From NCBI GenBank assembly GCA_023411375.1, contig JAEYOW010000044.1, forward strand, positions 62,001-126,000: 64,000 nt of DNA, in the 5' to 3' direction. A program made the translations under genes and the position numbers. Positions 24,229-33,232 of the stretch are shown in pieces. The DNA is from Bacillota bacterium (GTDB lineage Bacteria > Bacillota > Clostridia > Christensenellales > Aristaeellaceae). The notes under the pieces are model-generated. The model searched no databases. It was not told the DNA's origin and was given only the letters and a program-made list of their open reading frames with translations. The stretch's first letter is position 1. Each line of letters opens with the position of its first letter.

Positions 24229-25692
24229 TCATTTTTCCCTTGCAATCAACGCGCGTCCCACGCCCATCAGCGTCACAGGCGGGCAGCCCGCCGGCAAAAG
24301 CACGCTGTCGCCGGCCGCGAGTTCCATCGCGTCGCCCTGCCAGCTCAGCAGCAGCCCGGCCAGGGCCGTCAGCATGCGGAAGCCCTCCGGATGGGAGGCC
24401 AGCTCGCATTCGCCGTTGACCAGCGCGCAATCCAGCTTGAAGGCAGGTACATCCAACAAGCTTACAAGCTCGTTATTCCCGCTATCCGGCATACTCGCGC
24501 GCGCGCCTCGCAGCTCTGGCCGGATCACGTCCAGCGCCTGCGCAATGTGAAGGGGACGCTTTTCCCCCGCTGCGTTTGTTCTGTTGTAATCCCACAGGCG
24601 GTAGGTTACGTCGCTGGATTGCTGGATTTCGTAAAGCAAAATCCCCCCGCCGATGGCATGTACCATGCCGCTGGGCATATAGAACACGTCGCCTGCGCGC
24701 GCGGGCACGCGCTCAATTAAGGGTTCAACGTCGCGCCCGCCCGCCAGAGCGGCCCTAAGCGCCTCAATCGTGACGCCCTCCCTTATTCCGTACAAGATAT
24801 GCGCGCCCGGCTCAGCGTGGAGGATAACCCATGCCTCGGTCTTGCCCAGCTTGTTTTCATTTGCGCGCGCATAGCCGTCGTCGGGGTGTACCTGTACGCT
24901 TAGCTGCTCGCGCGCAGCCAAAAGCTTTAAAAGCAAAGGAAACTCTCCGTCTGCCTGCCCGCCCGCCAGGCGCGCGCCATCCCGGGCGATCAGCTCGCTA
25001 AGCGGCTCGCCCGCATCGCTCAGGCTTTCCAGCCCGGGTATCGCGCTGATCTCCAGCGCTTCGCCCGTACGCTCGTCCGGTATGGGCTTGTGATAGATGC
25101 GGGCCAGTGCGTCGCCGCCCCAGGGAGTCATGTCGCCATGACGGTAGGCGGGGTGCATCCGGATGGGAAGCATCGGGCACGCGCCGGTAAGCGGCGCCTC
25201 AAAGCAACCGTATTCAACGTCCAAGTCGTCAAAGGTGATACTGCCCGCTTCGCGTGCCATCTCGCCGGAAAAGAGGCGAAGCATGCGCCCGTCCTCGCGG
25301 CTGGTGTCCAACCGCAGGCTGTCATACCCCAGGCGCGCGGCTTCTTCTTTAACAAAGGCGAGAACGCGCACGGCAAGCGCCGTGCCGAAACATTCCGGCT
25401 GCATTGCGAAGCGGTGAAGCGTGGCGGGCTTCACACCATACAGCCAGGAGAGCTGCGCGTATTCCTCCTCCAGCGCGCTGGAAAGCACAAATGCGGCAAT
25501 CAGGCGTCCATCCTCGTCCGCGCGGTAGAGGATTTTATCCTCCATATCCTTTTCCAGCTGGGCCTGCGTGGGGTATACGTCCCATTCCCACTGTTTGAGC
25601 CCTCGCGCATGCATATCCTTGATCACGGTCTGGTACAGCTCGCAGATTTCCGGAAACTGCTTTTCCTTTACCTTTGAAAAGCGAATGCTCAT
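24229..25692 (-). CDS. manA: GNAT acetyltransferase-phosphomannose isomerase fusion
   Basis: A 487-residue two-domain protein. Residues 1-165 look like a GNAT acetyltransferase (ICELYQTVIKDMHARGLKQW, IAAFVLSS, RFAMQPECFGTALAVRVLAF, and a C-terminal DSLRLDTS strand). From about residue 172 a type I phosphomannose isomerase of standard length follows, with PWGGDALARIY, LSVQVHPDD, KTEAWVILH, MPSGMVHAIGGG and YRLWDYNR, giving the Q, H, E and H zinc ligands. The second part interconverts mannose 6-phosphate and fructose 6-phosphate. No stop or start separates the domains. The start overlaps the ABC exporter stop (ATGA). The acetyl acceptor is unknown. Confidence 0.88.
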   Translation of the reverse strand: MSIRFSKVKEKQFPEICELYQTVIKDMHARGLKQWEWDVYPTQAQLEKDMEDKILYRADEDGRLIAAFVLSSALEEEYAQLSWLYGVKPATLHRFAMQPECFGTALAVRVLAFVKEEAARLGYDSLRLDTSREDGRMLRLFSGEMAREAGSITFDDLDVEYGCFEAPLTGACPMLPIRMHPAYRHGDMTPWGGDALARIYHKPIPDERTGEALEISAIPGLESLSDAGEPLSELIARDGARLAGGQADGEFPLLLKLLAAREQLSVQVHPDDGYARANENKLGKTEAWVILHAEPGAHILYGIREGVTIEALRAALAGGRDVEPLIERVPARAGDVFYMPSGMVHAIGGGILLYEIQQSSDVTYRLWDYNRTNAAGEKRPLHIAQALDVIRPELRGARASMPDSGNNELVSLLDVPAFKLDCALVNGECELASHPEGFRMLTALAGLLLSWQGDAMELAAGDSVLLPAGCPPVTLMGVGRALIAREK

Positions 25693-27437
25693 CAGGCTTC
25701 CTCCGTATACATTTGGTAGAGATTGTAGTACTTTCCGCGCTTCTCCATCAGCTCCTGGTGCGTGCCGCGCTCCTCAATGCCGTTCTCGGTCAGCACCCAG
25801 ATGGTTGTTGCGTTGCGGATGGTGGTAAGCCGGTGGGCGATGGTAAACGTGGTGCGCCCGACGGAAAGCTCCTCCAGCGACTTTTGCACAAGGCGTTCGC
25901 TCTCGTTATCCAGGGCGCTGGTTGCCTCGTCCAAAATCAGAATGGGCGGGTTTTTGAGGAACACGCGCGCAATGGACACGCGCTGCTTCTGCCCGCCGGA
26001 CAGCTTAACGCCGCGCTCTCCCACAAACGTCTGGTAGTCGTCCGGCAATTGCATAATAAATTCATGCGCGCCCGCCTGCCTGGAAGCGGCGATCACCTTT
26101 TCCTCGGTGGCTCCCGGCATGCCGTAGGCGATATTATCATAGATTGTCCCGCTGAACATGTACACATCCTGCTGCACCACGCCGATGCTTTCGCGCAGAC
26201 TGCGCTGGGTAAGGCCGGTAATATCCTGCCCGTCAATCAAAATCCGGCCGCTCGTCACGTCGTAAAACCGGGGGATCAAGTTGCACAGCGTGGTCTTTCC
26301 GCCGCCGCTGGGGCCTACCAGCGCCACGCGCTCGCCGGCCTTCACCTCCAGGTTGATGTCCGCCAGCACGGTTTTTTCATTGTCGCTGTAGTGGAAGCTC
26401 ACATGGTCGAAGGTCACGTCGCCGCGCACGTCCGTAAGTTCCCTGGCGCCGGGCGCATCCTCGATATCCGGCTTGACGTCCATGAGCTCGCAAAAGCGCT
26501 CGATACCGGTCATGCCCCGCTGGAACTGCTCGGTAAACTCCACGATACGGCGGATAGAGGTCAGCAGCGTGCTCACGTACAGCAGATAGGCCATATAATC
26601 CGGCGCGGTGATGCTGCCGTCGATTAAAAACAGCGCGCCCACCACCACCACCACGATGTACATCAGCCCGTCGAAAACGCGTGTGGTGGTGCTGAAGCCG
26701 CCCATATACAGATAGCTTCTGCGCTTGATTTTGACAAAATCGTCGTTGCCTTTCTGAAACTTCGAAAGCTCCACAGGCTCGTTGGCAAAGCTCTTGACCA
26801 CGCGGATGCCCAGCAGGCTATCCTCCACCTGGGCGTTGATCTCGCCCACCTGATGGCGGCTGTCCTTGAAGGCCGCGCGCATGCGTTTGTTAAAAAACCG
26901 CGTGAAGAACAGCATCAGCGGCAGCATGGCGAAGATAATAAGGGTCAGCACGGGGCTTACGCCCATAAGGATAATAAAGGGCACGGTAATTTTGATGCCC
27001 GCGATAAAGAATTCCTCCGGGCAGTGGTGCGCGAACTCCGTCACCTCAAACAGGTCGCTGGTAATGCGCGCCATAATCTGTCCAACCTTGGCATTGCTAT
27101 AATACGCAAATCCAAGGCTTTGCAGATGCTTAAACAGGTCGTAGCGCATATCGCTTTCGATATGCGTGCCCATGATATGCCCGCGGGACGCCATGTAGAA
27201 ATTCGCCAGCGCGTCTATTGCGCGCAGAACCACATATACGCCGCCTACGCGCAACACATATTCCACCGTGAGGGACGCGATGTCCGTGGTGGCGTATGCG
27301 GTGATGTTGCGTACAATAAGCGGCAGCGTCAGGTCGCAGATGGTCGTCAGTCCCGCGCAAAACAGGTCCAACAGCAGGATAGGAATGTACTTTTTAAAAT
27401 AGGGAAGAAACCGCGCGATCAGCGCCGAGGTTTTCAT
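25692..27437 (-). CDS. ABC exporter, fused membrane and ATPase domains
   Basis: A 581-residue half-transporter of the MsbA/LmrA type. The start at 27437 is favoured by AGGAG nine bases upstream; a longer frame begins inside the preceding gene. Residues 1-300 carry six membrane helices. The ATPase has GPSGGGKTT (Walker A), LSGGQKQR (signature), ILILDEATS (Walker B) and IAHRLTT (H loop). It would act as a homodimer, since no second half-transporter is present, and may export lipids, peptides or drugs. It is followed with a four-base overlap by the GNAT-ManA fusion, so both are co-translated. Confidence 0.92.
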   Translation of the reverse strand: MKTSALIARFLPYFKKYIPILLLDLFCAGLTTICDLTLPLIVRNITAYATTDIASLTVEYVLRVGGVYVVLRAIDALANFYMASRGHIMGTHIESDMRYDLFKHLQSLGFAYYSNAKVGQIMARITSDLFEVTEFAHHCPEEFFIAGIKITVPFIILMGVSPVLTLIIFAMLPLMLFFTRFFNKRMRAAFKDSRHQVGEINAQVEDSLLGIRVVKSFANEPVELSKFQKGNDDFVKIKRRSYLYMGGFSTTTRVFDGLMYIVVVVVGALFLIDGSITAPDYMAYLLYVSTLLTSIRRIVEFTEQFQRGMTGIERFCELMDVKPDIEDAPGARELTDVRGDVTFDHVSFHYSDNEKTVLADINLEVKAGERVALVGPSGGGKTTLCNLIPRFYDVTSGRILIDGQDITGLTQRSLRESIGVVQQDVYMFSGTIYDNIAYGMPGATEEKVIAASRQAGAHEFIMQLPDDYQTFVGERGVKLSGGQKQRVSIARVFLKNPPILILDEATSALDNESERLVQKSLEELSVGRTTFTIAHRLTTIRNATTIWVLTENGIEERGTHQELMEKRGKYYNLYQMYTEEA

Positions 27438-27480
27438 GGCATGAGGCTCCTGTTGCATACAGGGTATACGCTCCTTTGTA

Positions 27481-28263
27481 TCACTCGACAACAGCCGGAA
27501 CAACCAGCGTGGTCTGCTTCAAAATGTCGCTGAGCTCTTCCGCGTGGGTTGTAGGACAGATGACGGCGTATACCGCCGTATCGCTCTGCCCAAAGACGCA
27601 AATTTGCTGAGGGCTGTCCATGCGTGCTGCGTCCACGCCGCCCAGGCCATAAAGGGAGGAGGCGTGAAGCTTGTAATTTGGTCCGCCTAAGAGCTTGGCG
27701 GCGCTTGTGGGGCGGATGCTCTCGGTGGTCAGCACGCTGCCGTCCGAAAAGGCGTAGGTAAGCGTCACCCGCCGGGCATAGCCGCCGCTGAAGGCGGTAT
27801 CGAAAACGCGCGCCTTCTGCATGGCGAGCCCGCCGCCATAAAGCGCCAGCACGGGTTGGCCAAAGGTATCGGCCAGGTTTTGCACGTTGGTATCCCCGGG
27901 GGATTCCAGCGCGTTCATCGGCATGCGGATGCTTTCCTCCACCGTTTCCGTGGCCAGCTTGGCCTCTTCGTCCGGCTCGCCCAGCAGCAAAAACACAAAG
28001 CAGAGCGCGAGCGCGGCAACGATTAATACGCCCGTTAAAACGCGAACCAGAATGATTTTCCACCGGGCGGGCTTCTTTTCCGCCGCCTCGTCGTCTGTAA
28101 CGGGCTTTTGCGCGGGCAGCACGTCGGCCGGCTTTTTAGCGCCGCGCAAGGCGTCGCCTTTCTGCGGCGGGGTATGGGCCGGCATGCCGCTGGGCGGCAT
28201 GCGCCGCTCCGGGGCCGCGTGCTCGGCGTCGGCCGCACGGCGCGGGGTACGATGGTTTTGCAA
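27481..28263 (-). CDS. Uncharacterised membrane-anchored protein
   Basis: A 260-residue protein. TTG at 28263 with GGGAGAG upstream is preferred, because the ATG at 28341 lies inside the previous gene. A basic proline-rich cytoplasmic head (about residues 1-68) is followed by one membrane helix (IILVRVLTGVLIVAALALCFVFLLL, about 70-95) and an outer domain of some 160 residues. That domain has YARRVTLTYAFSDGSVLTTE and ends near ICPTTHAEELSDILKQ. I recognise no family. It lies between a zinc-ribbon protein and the ABC exporter in a four-gene leftward operon. Confidence 0.7.
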   Translation of the reverse strand: MQNHRTPRRAADAEHAAPERRMPPSGMPAHTPPQKGDALRGAKKPADVLPAQKPVTDDEAAEKKPARWKIILVRVLTGVLIVAALALCFVFLLLGEPDEEAKLATETVEESIRMPMNALESPGDTNVQNLADTFGQPVLALYGGGLAMQKARVFDTAFSGGYARRVTLTYAFSDGSVLTTESIRPTSAAKLLGGPNYKLHASSLYGLGGVDAARMDSPQQICVFGQSDTAVYAVICPTTHAEELSDILKQTTLVVPAVVE

Positions 28264-28286
28264 TACGCGCTCTCCCTTCCCTCTCG

Positions 28287-29018
28287 TCACGCCTGGGCGG
28301 GCACCGGGCATCCTTTTTGCTCCAACGCCTCGTCCAGCCATTTGGATTCGCCGCTCATCTGCTTGACAAAGCCCCGGTAAATCGCAGAATACAGCATTTC
28401 ACGGCGCTCGGGCAAAAGCTCCGCGTCCTTGCGGATGTTCGTCATCATAAACGCGGTAGGCCCCGCCAGCTGCTTGGCCGCGCGCCCTTCCATCCGCAGG
28501 CCGAAGAAGGAAGGCATGTAGCGGCTGCTGCCGCGCAAAAACAGCCGGACAAACTCATCCGCGAGCCGCTCCAGATATCTGCTGGTAAAGAGCGCGGCGT
28601 TTGGCGCAAGCTCCTGGCAGCGCTTGAGCTGCGGATGCTCGAAAAGCTCCTCGCGCATGCCGTCGCACTGCTCCTGCGTAAACTGGTCGGGTGTCAGGTA
28701 CATCTGATACAAATAACACTTGATCACGGAATAGTCGAGATTGCGCGCGCTGCGCTCATGCAGCCGGCCCAGAAAAAGCAATTCCTCCGCAATTTCCAGG
28801 CAGTCGGGGTATGCGTTCTGCGCCTCGGAAAGCAGCTTGTGCTTTTTGCGCGGATCAGCCGTTTCGGCTACCTTTTGAAGAACAGACTTCGCGCCCTCCG
28901 GAACGGCCGGTTTCGGAACGGTTTGCATGGTTGCGCCGCAATAGGGGCAGAAGGCCGCGTCCGGAAGCTGGGCGGGCTTTCCGCACTGCGGACAGACCGG
29001 GAGCCGTTGATTTTCCAT
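28287..29018 (-). CDS. Zinc-ribbon protein of unknown function
   Basis: A 243-residue cytoplasmic protein. The N-terminus has two CxxC knuckles, CPQCGKP and CPYCGAT (residues 9-30), forming a zinc ribbon. The remainder is helical, with LLSEAQNAYPDCLEIAEELLFLGRLHER, a repeat-like helical pattern that resembles TPR-type scaffolds. No catalytic motif is visible. GAAAGGAGG lies before the start. It leads the operon with a membrane protein, an ABC exporter and the GNAT-ManA fusion. Confidence 0.78.
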   Translation of the reverse strand: MENQRLPVCPQCGKPAQLPDAAFCPYCGATMQTVPKPAVPEGAKSVLQKVAETADPRKKHKLLSEAQNAYPDCLEIAEELLFLGRLHERSARNLDYSVIKCYLYQMYLTPDQFTQEQCDGMREELFEHPQLKRCQELAPNAALFTSRYLERLADEFVRLFLRGSSRYMPSFFGLRMEGRAAKQLAGPTAFMMTNIRKDAELLPERREMLYSAIYRGFVKQMSGESKWLDEALEQKGCPVPAQA

Positions 29019-29115
29019 GGTACGGACACCTCCTTTCGCCTATGATACGACGCAGAAGGAGGAAAGTCAAGGTGGGGATTGGTTAGAAGCTCAAGAAGCC
29101 GTCCTGGCGCGACAA

Positions 29116-29149
29116 GGGGCGGCCGCCCACGCGACCGCCCCGTTTTTTT
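29116..29149 (+). terminator. Plus-strand terminator with no plus-strand gene upstream
   Basis: GGGGCGG and CCGCCCC form a stem with a 12-base loop, followed by G and seven T on the plus strand. The nearest genes on both sides are leftward. It may stop antisense transcription, or simply be a weak hairpin for the leftward operon ending at 29166. Confidence 0.6.
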
Positions 29150-29165
29150 ATTTTCAAATAAGAAA

Positions 29166-29960
29166 CTAATCAATTTTCCAGATTTTTTTCGCCGTGCCGC
29201 CAAAAACCAACCCTTCCTGTTCTGACGTCAGGCCGATGACCTTAAGCTTTAACTGCTCCACCGCGGGCGACTGGTACGGCACGTCCGAGCCGTAGGTCAG
29301 CCGGTCCGCGCCTACCTTACGGATAAAGCATTTGATATCGTACGGCCACGCCTGCGCCATATCGCAATACAGGTTCTTGTTTTCCTGGCATGCAATAATG
29401 GCCTCGCGCAGGCCCTCATGCCCGCCGATGTGCGCCATAACGACGCGCACCCGCGGAAAGTGTTTGGCGACAAACGCCTGTAGCGCGGGCATGTCCTTGT
29501 GCGAATCCCCTGAATGGAACAGCACTGTCATATCATATTCTTCGGCCTTTTCAAATACCGGCGCCAGCACCTTGACATCCGACGCCGCGTACTGGTCGTA
29601 GCTGGCTACCAGCTTGACGCCGCGAAAGCCCCATTTCCCGGCGCAGCGGTCGAGGTGGCGCCTGGTGGCCTCCGCGCCAAACAGCGGGTTGATGCGCGCA
29701 GCCGCGACAATGCGGTTTGGATAGGCCAAACGCGCCTTGGCAACCTCCTCGTTCGCCTTCTCGTAAGCGGTATCCAGCGGCGGATTCATGGGCCTATCGT
29801 GCGGGAACAGCACGCCCCAGTCAGCGTTTTGCTCATCCAGGCAGCGGATAACGCTGGCGGCGTTGCCATAGTGCATATAGGGCACGCAAGTGTCCTCCGC
29901 GACGGCCGGATCCGTGCCGTAATGCATGTGGGTATCAACAATCAGTTGCTTTTCCATCAT
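29166..29960 (-). CDS. Amidohydrolase_2 family enzyme in the sugar operon
   Basis: A 264-residue TIM-barrel hydrolase. The start at 29960 overlaps the kinase stop by 26 bases, with GAGG six bases upstream. Metal-site residues are HMH in VDTHMHYG, K in RGVKLVAS, H in TVLFHSGDSH, H in VVMAHIGGH and D in LTYGSDVPY. The family holds lactonases, decarboxylases and amide hydrolases. As the last gene of the operon it may open a lactone or process the aglycone released by the glycohydrolase. That role is inference. It is short compared with the amidohydrolase at 18208 and not closely similar to it. Confidence 0.82.
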   Translation of the reverse strand: MMEKQLIVDTHMHYGTDPAVAEDTCVPYMHYGNAASVIRCLDEQNADWGVLFPHDRPMNPPLDTAYEKANEEVAKARLAYPNRIVAAARINPLFGAEATRRHLDRCAGKWGFRGVKLVASYDQYAASDVKVLAPVFEKAEEYDMTVLFHSGDSHKDMPALQAFVAKHFPRVRVVMAHIGGHEGLREAIIACQENKNLYCDMAQAWPYDIKCFIRKVGADRLTYGSDVPYQSPAVEQLKLKVIGLTSEQEGLVFGGTAKKIWKID

Positions 29961-31500
29961 TTGCTTCCTCGCCTTCCTGCTCGTGAAAGAGCGGTTTGAG
30001 CGCCTGGTAGGCGCGTACATACCTTCGATAGGGCAGCGTATACCGCCTGTGCGCGGTATCATCGGGACGGATGGTTTTTTCGGCGCCTGCCATGCCCCGC
30101 ATGGCCGCCTGTAAGTCCGGGTACAGTCCGGCGGCCACGGCCGCACACATGGCGCTGCCCAGCGCGGCCACGTTTTCCGTTTCACAGACGGTCAGGGGCA
30201 GGCCGCATACGTCCGCATGGATTTGCAGCCAAAGCGCGCTTTTGGTTCCCCCGCCGCAGGCACGCAGCTCCGTCACAGCTACGCCGCCCACGCGAAGCGT
30301 TTCCAGAATCAGGCGCGTGCCGTAGGCAGCCGCTTCCATCGCCGCGCGAAACAGCTCCTCCTCACGCGTGGCCAGCGTCAGGCCCAAAAAAGCGCCTTTG
30401 GCAAGCGGATCGCGATACGGGCTGCGGTTGCCCTGAAAATGCTCCAGCGCGGTCACGCCGTTCGCGCCCGGCGGGATGGCGGCCGCGCGTTCGTCCAAAA
30501 TCTGATATACCTTGCGTCCGCTTTGCCGCGCGGCCTCCTGCGCGGCGGGCGCGAAGCCGTCCTTCACCCAGCGCACCACCGAGCCCGTCGAGGTCTGCCC
30601 GCCCTGAAGCAGCCACTTATCCTTTAGAATTATATCGGGATAGGGACCCCAGACGCCCGGCAGAAAGGTCGGCTGCTCCGTATACACCAGATGGACGCTT
30701 GATGAGCCGATCGTCATCGCCATAACGCCAGGTTCACCAATGCCCATGCCCAGCATACCCGCATGCGCGTCGATGCCGCCCTGCGCCACCGGCGTGCCCT
30801 CCAAAAGGCCCAAGGCCCGCGCGGCCTCCGCCGTCAATGCCCCTGCGCGCTCGCCCATTTGCTTAACCCGCGAAGGCAGCTTTTCCATTAAATCAGGCAA
30901 CCCAATCTGTTCAAAAAATGCGGGGCAGAATCCACCCTCCACGCTTACATAATTCCAGGCGTCCGTCGCGTTGCAGACCGACGCGCTCCATTCGCCGCTG
31001 AGCCAGAAGGTCAGGTAATCCAGCGCCTCCACCAGTTTTTGCGCCCGGCGGTAGCGTTCGGGCTCATGGTTCTTCATCCACAGCGCCTTGGGAACCAGCC
31101 ATTCAACCGCGTCCGCACCGCCCGAGTAGCGCAGCACCGGATGGTTTGTGCGTGCAATGGCCTCCACCTCCCGGCCCGCGCGCGTATCCATCCACAAAAT
31201 CGCGTCGCCAAGCACGCCGCCGTCGTTTGTGGCGGTAACCACAGTGGAGCAGGTGCCGTCCACGCACAGGCCCGCCACATCCACGGCGCGCACGCCCTCC
31301 GCCCGCGCCATGCATTCTCGGACGGCTTGTGTGAGGTTCTCAATCCATTCGGCAGGCGACTGCTCGGCCCAGCCCGGTTGTGGAAACGCCGTATGGTTTA
31401 ACCGGCTGGCCTGGGCAACCTGCCGGCCGCAAAGGTCGTACAGCACGGCCCGGACGCTTTCCGTGCCCGCGTCAATCCCCATTACATACCGTGTGTTCAA
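29935..31500 (-). CDS. FGGY family carbohydrate kinase
   Basis: A 521-residue sugar kinase. The N-terminal ATP domain opens with GIDAGTESVRAVLYD. PQPGWAEQSPAEW is the family substrate-side motif. The C-terminal domain has QGGIDAHAGMLGMG, IGSSSVHLVY and the signature region ELRACGGGTKSALWLQIHAD. The pattern is nearest to ribulokinase and xylulokinase relatives, so a pentulose or similar ketose is the probable substrate. It overlaps both neighbours, the RpiB-like gene by four bases and the amidohydrolase by 26. The exact sugar cannot be stated. Confidence 0.92.
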   Translation of the reverse strand: MNTRYVMGIDAGTESVRAVLYDLCGRQVAQASRLNHTAFPQPGWAEQSPAEWIENLTQAVRECMARAEGVRAVDVAGLCVDGTCSTVVTATNDGGVLGDAILWMDTRAGREVEAIARTNHPVLRYSGGADAVEWLVPKALWMKNHEPERYRRAQKLVEALDYLTFWLSGEWSASVCNATDAWNYVSVEGGFCPAFFEQIGLPDLMEKLPSRVKQMGERAGALTAEAARALGLLEGTPVAQGGIDAHAGMLGMGIGEPGVMAMTIGSSSVHLVYTEQPTFLPGVWGPYPDIILKDKWLLQGGQTSTGSVVRWVKDGFAPAAQEAARQSGRKVYQILDERAAAIPPGANGVTALEHFQGNRSPYRDPLAKGAFLGLTLATREEELFRAAMEAAAYGTRLILETLRVGGVAVTELRACGGGTKSALWLQIHADVCGLPLTVCETENVAALGSAMCAAVAAGLYPDLQAAMRGMAGAEKTIRPDDTAHRRYTLPYRRYVRAYQALKPLFHEQEGEEANDGKATDC

Positions 31501-31952
31501 TGCTCTCGCCCCATCATCTCTTGCTCCAGCCGCGTGATCATCTCCAGCCGCGGGATATGCCTGCCGCCCTCAAAGGGCGTCGCAAGCCAGGTATCCACGA
31601 TCTTCAGCGCTTCCGCGACCGGGGTATGGCAGCCGAATGCCAGAATGTTCGCGTCGTTATGCTCGCGCGCGATGCGCGCGTAATAGCAATCCGTGCAAAG
31701 CGCGCATCGGATGCCCGGCACCTTGTTGGCGACAATGGACATGCCCAGACCGTCGTTGCAAAGCAGAACGCCGCGCTCAAAGCGCCCCTCCCTTACGGCC
31801 ATAGCCACCTGCCGCGCGTACACAACGTAGTTGGCGGCTTCCTCGCTGTAACATCCAAAATCCTCTACTTGGTGTCCCTGGGCTTCCAGATGCCGCTTAA
31901 CCGCCTCTTTCACCGGGTAGCCCCGGTGATCCGATCCCAATGCGATTTTCAT
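31497..31952 (-). CDS. rpiB: RpiB/LacAB family sugar-phosphate isomerase, variant active site
   Basis: A 151-residue isomerase. The start at 31952 gives the normal beginning MKIALGSDHRGYPVK; an upstream extension is not needed. REHNDANILAFG with the ring-opening histidine and the C-terminal EGGRHIPRLEMI are typical. The catalytic loop, CGTGIG in ordinary RpiB, is CNDGLG here: the cysteine base is kept but the adjacent Gly-Thr is replaced by Asn-Asp. The usual DYPHYA segment is NYVVYA. This points to a substrate other than ribose 5-phosphate. It lies between the binding protein and the FGGY kinase. Confidence 0.9.
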   Translation of the reverse strand: MKIALGSDHRGYPVKEAVKRHLEAQGHQVEDFGCYSEEAANYVVYARQVAMAVREGRFERGVLLCNDGLGMSIVANKVPGIRCALCTDCYYARIAREHNDANILAFGCHTPVAEALKIVDTWLATPFEGGRHIPRLEMITRLEQEMMGREH

Positions 31953-31981
31953 AATATTTTCCACGCTCCCAGAAAAGGCTT

Positions 31982-32017
31982 CGACACCCGGAGCCCGCAA
32001 GCGCGCCCCGGATGCCG
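31982..32017 (-). repeat. Intercistronic hairpin after the binding-protein gene
   Basis: Arms at 32017-32008 and 31991-31982 pair through ten positions including two G-U pairs. Stems after binding-protein genes often protect that part of the mRNA and lower expression of the genes downstream. Confidence 0.45.
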
Positions 32018-32030
32018 GAGAAAAAAATTG

Positions 32031-33116
32031 TTACTGGGGAATATCCTCGCCATACTTTTGCATGTATACGTCGGCCGCGTTGTCGGCAGTCACCAAGGTG
32101 ACGGGCGCGTACAGGAAGCGCGGCACCTCCTTGCCGTTCAGATGGTCGACAATTTCAAAGGCAATGGTCATGCCCATCAAGGTGAAGTCCTGGGAAATGG
32201 TAGCCTTCAGGCAGCCGCCCTTGGAAACCTGAATCAGCGCCTCGCGGTCGCCGTCGATGCCGATAACAAACATTTCCGCGTCGCGGCCGGCGGCCTTAAT
32301 GGCGTCCGCAGCGGCCATGGCGGGAATGTCGTAGCAGGCGAACACGGCCTGGATGGAGCCGGAGGGGTTAGCTTGCAGCGCCGCCTCCATACGGTCGCGC
32401 ACGGAGGTTTGCACGGCCGCGTTATCCCACGGAATGCGCGCCACTTCCGTAATGCCCTCAAACTCACCGGAGATCAGCTCCCACATCTTGTTGCGGGTTT
32501 CGATGCCGCGGTGGCCGGGGGAGAAGATATCCACAACGTTGCCGCTGCCGCCAAGGTTGTTGACGACGTAGCGCGCCGCGATGCGGCCGATTTCAAAGTT
32601 GTCGGCGGTCACCTCGCTCACGACGGTTTCGCCGGTCAGGTTGTTGTCGATACCGAACACCGGAATGCCCCGCTGCGCGGCCTTTTCCAAACCAGCGGCC
32701 AGAATCTGGCTGTTGCCGAACTGCCACATAATCGCATCCGGGCTCTGCGCCACAAAGTTTTCCAGCACCTGGGCATTGTTGGGGGAATAGCTGCCGTCGC
32801 CAATGTTGTAGATAACCTCGCAGCCTAGGGCCTGAAGTGTACGCACCGTGGTCCAGAAACCGAACAGCGCGGTGTCGTTTACAAGGTCGCCCGTGCCGAC
32901 GGCTACCTTAAAGCCCTCGCCGGGCTTCTTGCCGGCGGCAAATTCCTGCGCGCTCCAGCTGTCGTAGAACGAAAGCACCTCGTCCGCGCCCTTCTCAAGC
33001 CGCATCGAGATCACCTTATCGGTCTGCTCGGCAATCGTAATATCCGCCAGCGCGGCGGTTGAAAGGGAAAACGCCAGTACAAGCCCAACTACCAGTGCAA
33101 AAAGCCTTTTCATCAT
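32031..33116 (-). CDS. Sugar ABC transporter substrate-binding protein, ribose type
   Basis: A 361-residue exported protein. Two ATG codons, 33116 and 33113, follow GGAGGGG; either can serve. Residues 1-25 form a signal peptide (LFALVVGLVLAFSLSTAALA). No lipobox cysteine is seen at the cleavage point, unusual for a Gram-positive binding protein; it may stay anchored by its signal peptide. The body fits periplasmic binding protein type 1 (SBP_bac_4 group): SPDAIMWQFGNSQ, GIPVFGIDNNL, FACYDIPAMAAADAIKAAG, VIGIDGDREAL. It captures the sugar or glycoside for the two permeases upstream. Confidence 0.9.
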   Translation of the reverse strand: MMKRLFALVVGLVLAFSLSTAALADITIAEQTDKVISMRLEKGADEVLSFYDSWSAQEFAAGKKPGEGFKVAVGTGDLVNDTALFGFWTTVRTLQALGCEVIYNIGDGSYSPNNAQVLENFVAQSPDAIMWQFGNSQILAAGLEKAAQRGIPVFGIDNNLTGETVVSEVTADNFEIGRIAARYVVNNLGGSGNVVDIFSPGHRGIETRNKMWELISGEFEGITEVARIPWDNAAVQTSVRDRMEAALQANPSGSIQAVFACYDIPAMAAADAIKAAGRDAEMFVIGIDGDREALIQVSKGGCLKATISQDFTLMGMTIAFEIVDHLNGKEVPRFLYAPVTLVTADNAADVYMQKYGEDIPQ

Positions 33117-33232
33117 AGACCCCTCCTCAATCATTTGTCAAAGGTTTCGTTTTCGTTATTCCCATAAGAAGCCCCGGTTCCAACGCTTGCTTTTCTGATT
33201 TTTTTCACCTGCCCCTTGCAAGCCGTAAGTTG

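Noticed and set aside
31380..32828. Long rightward frame (482 codons) opposite the isomerase and binding-protein genes
   Set aside because: It crosses two well-supported genes on the other strand and shows no motif; a codon-bias shadow.
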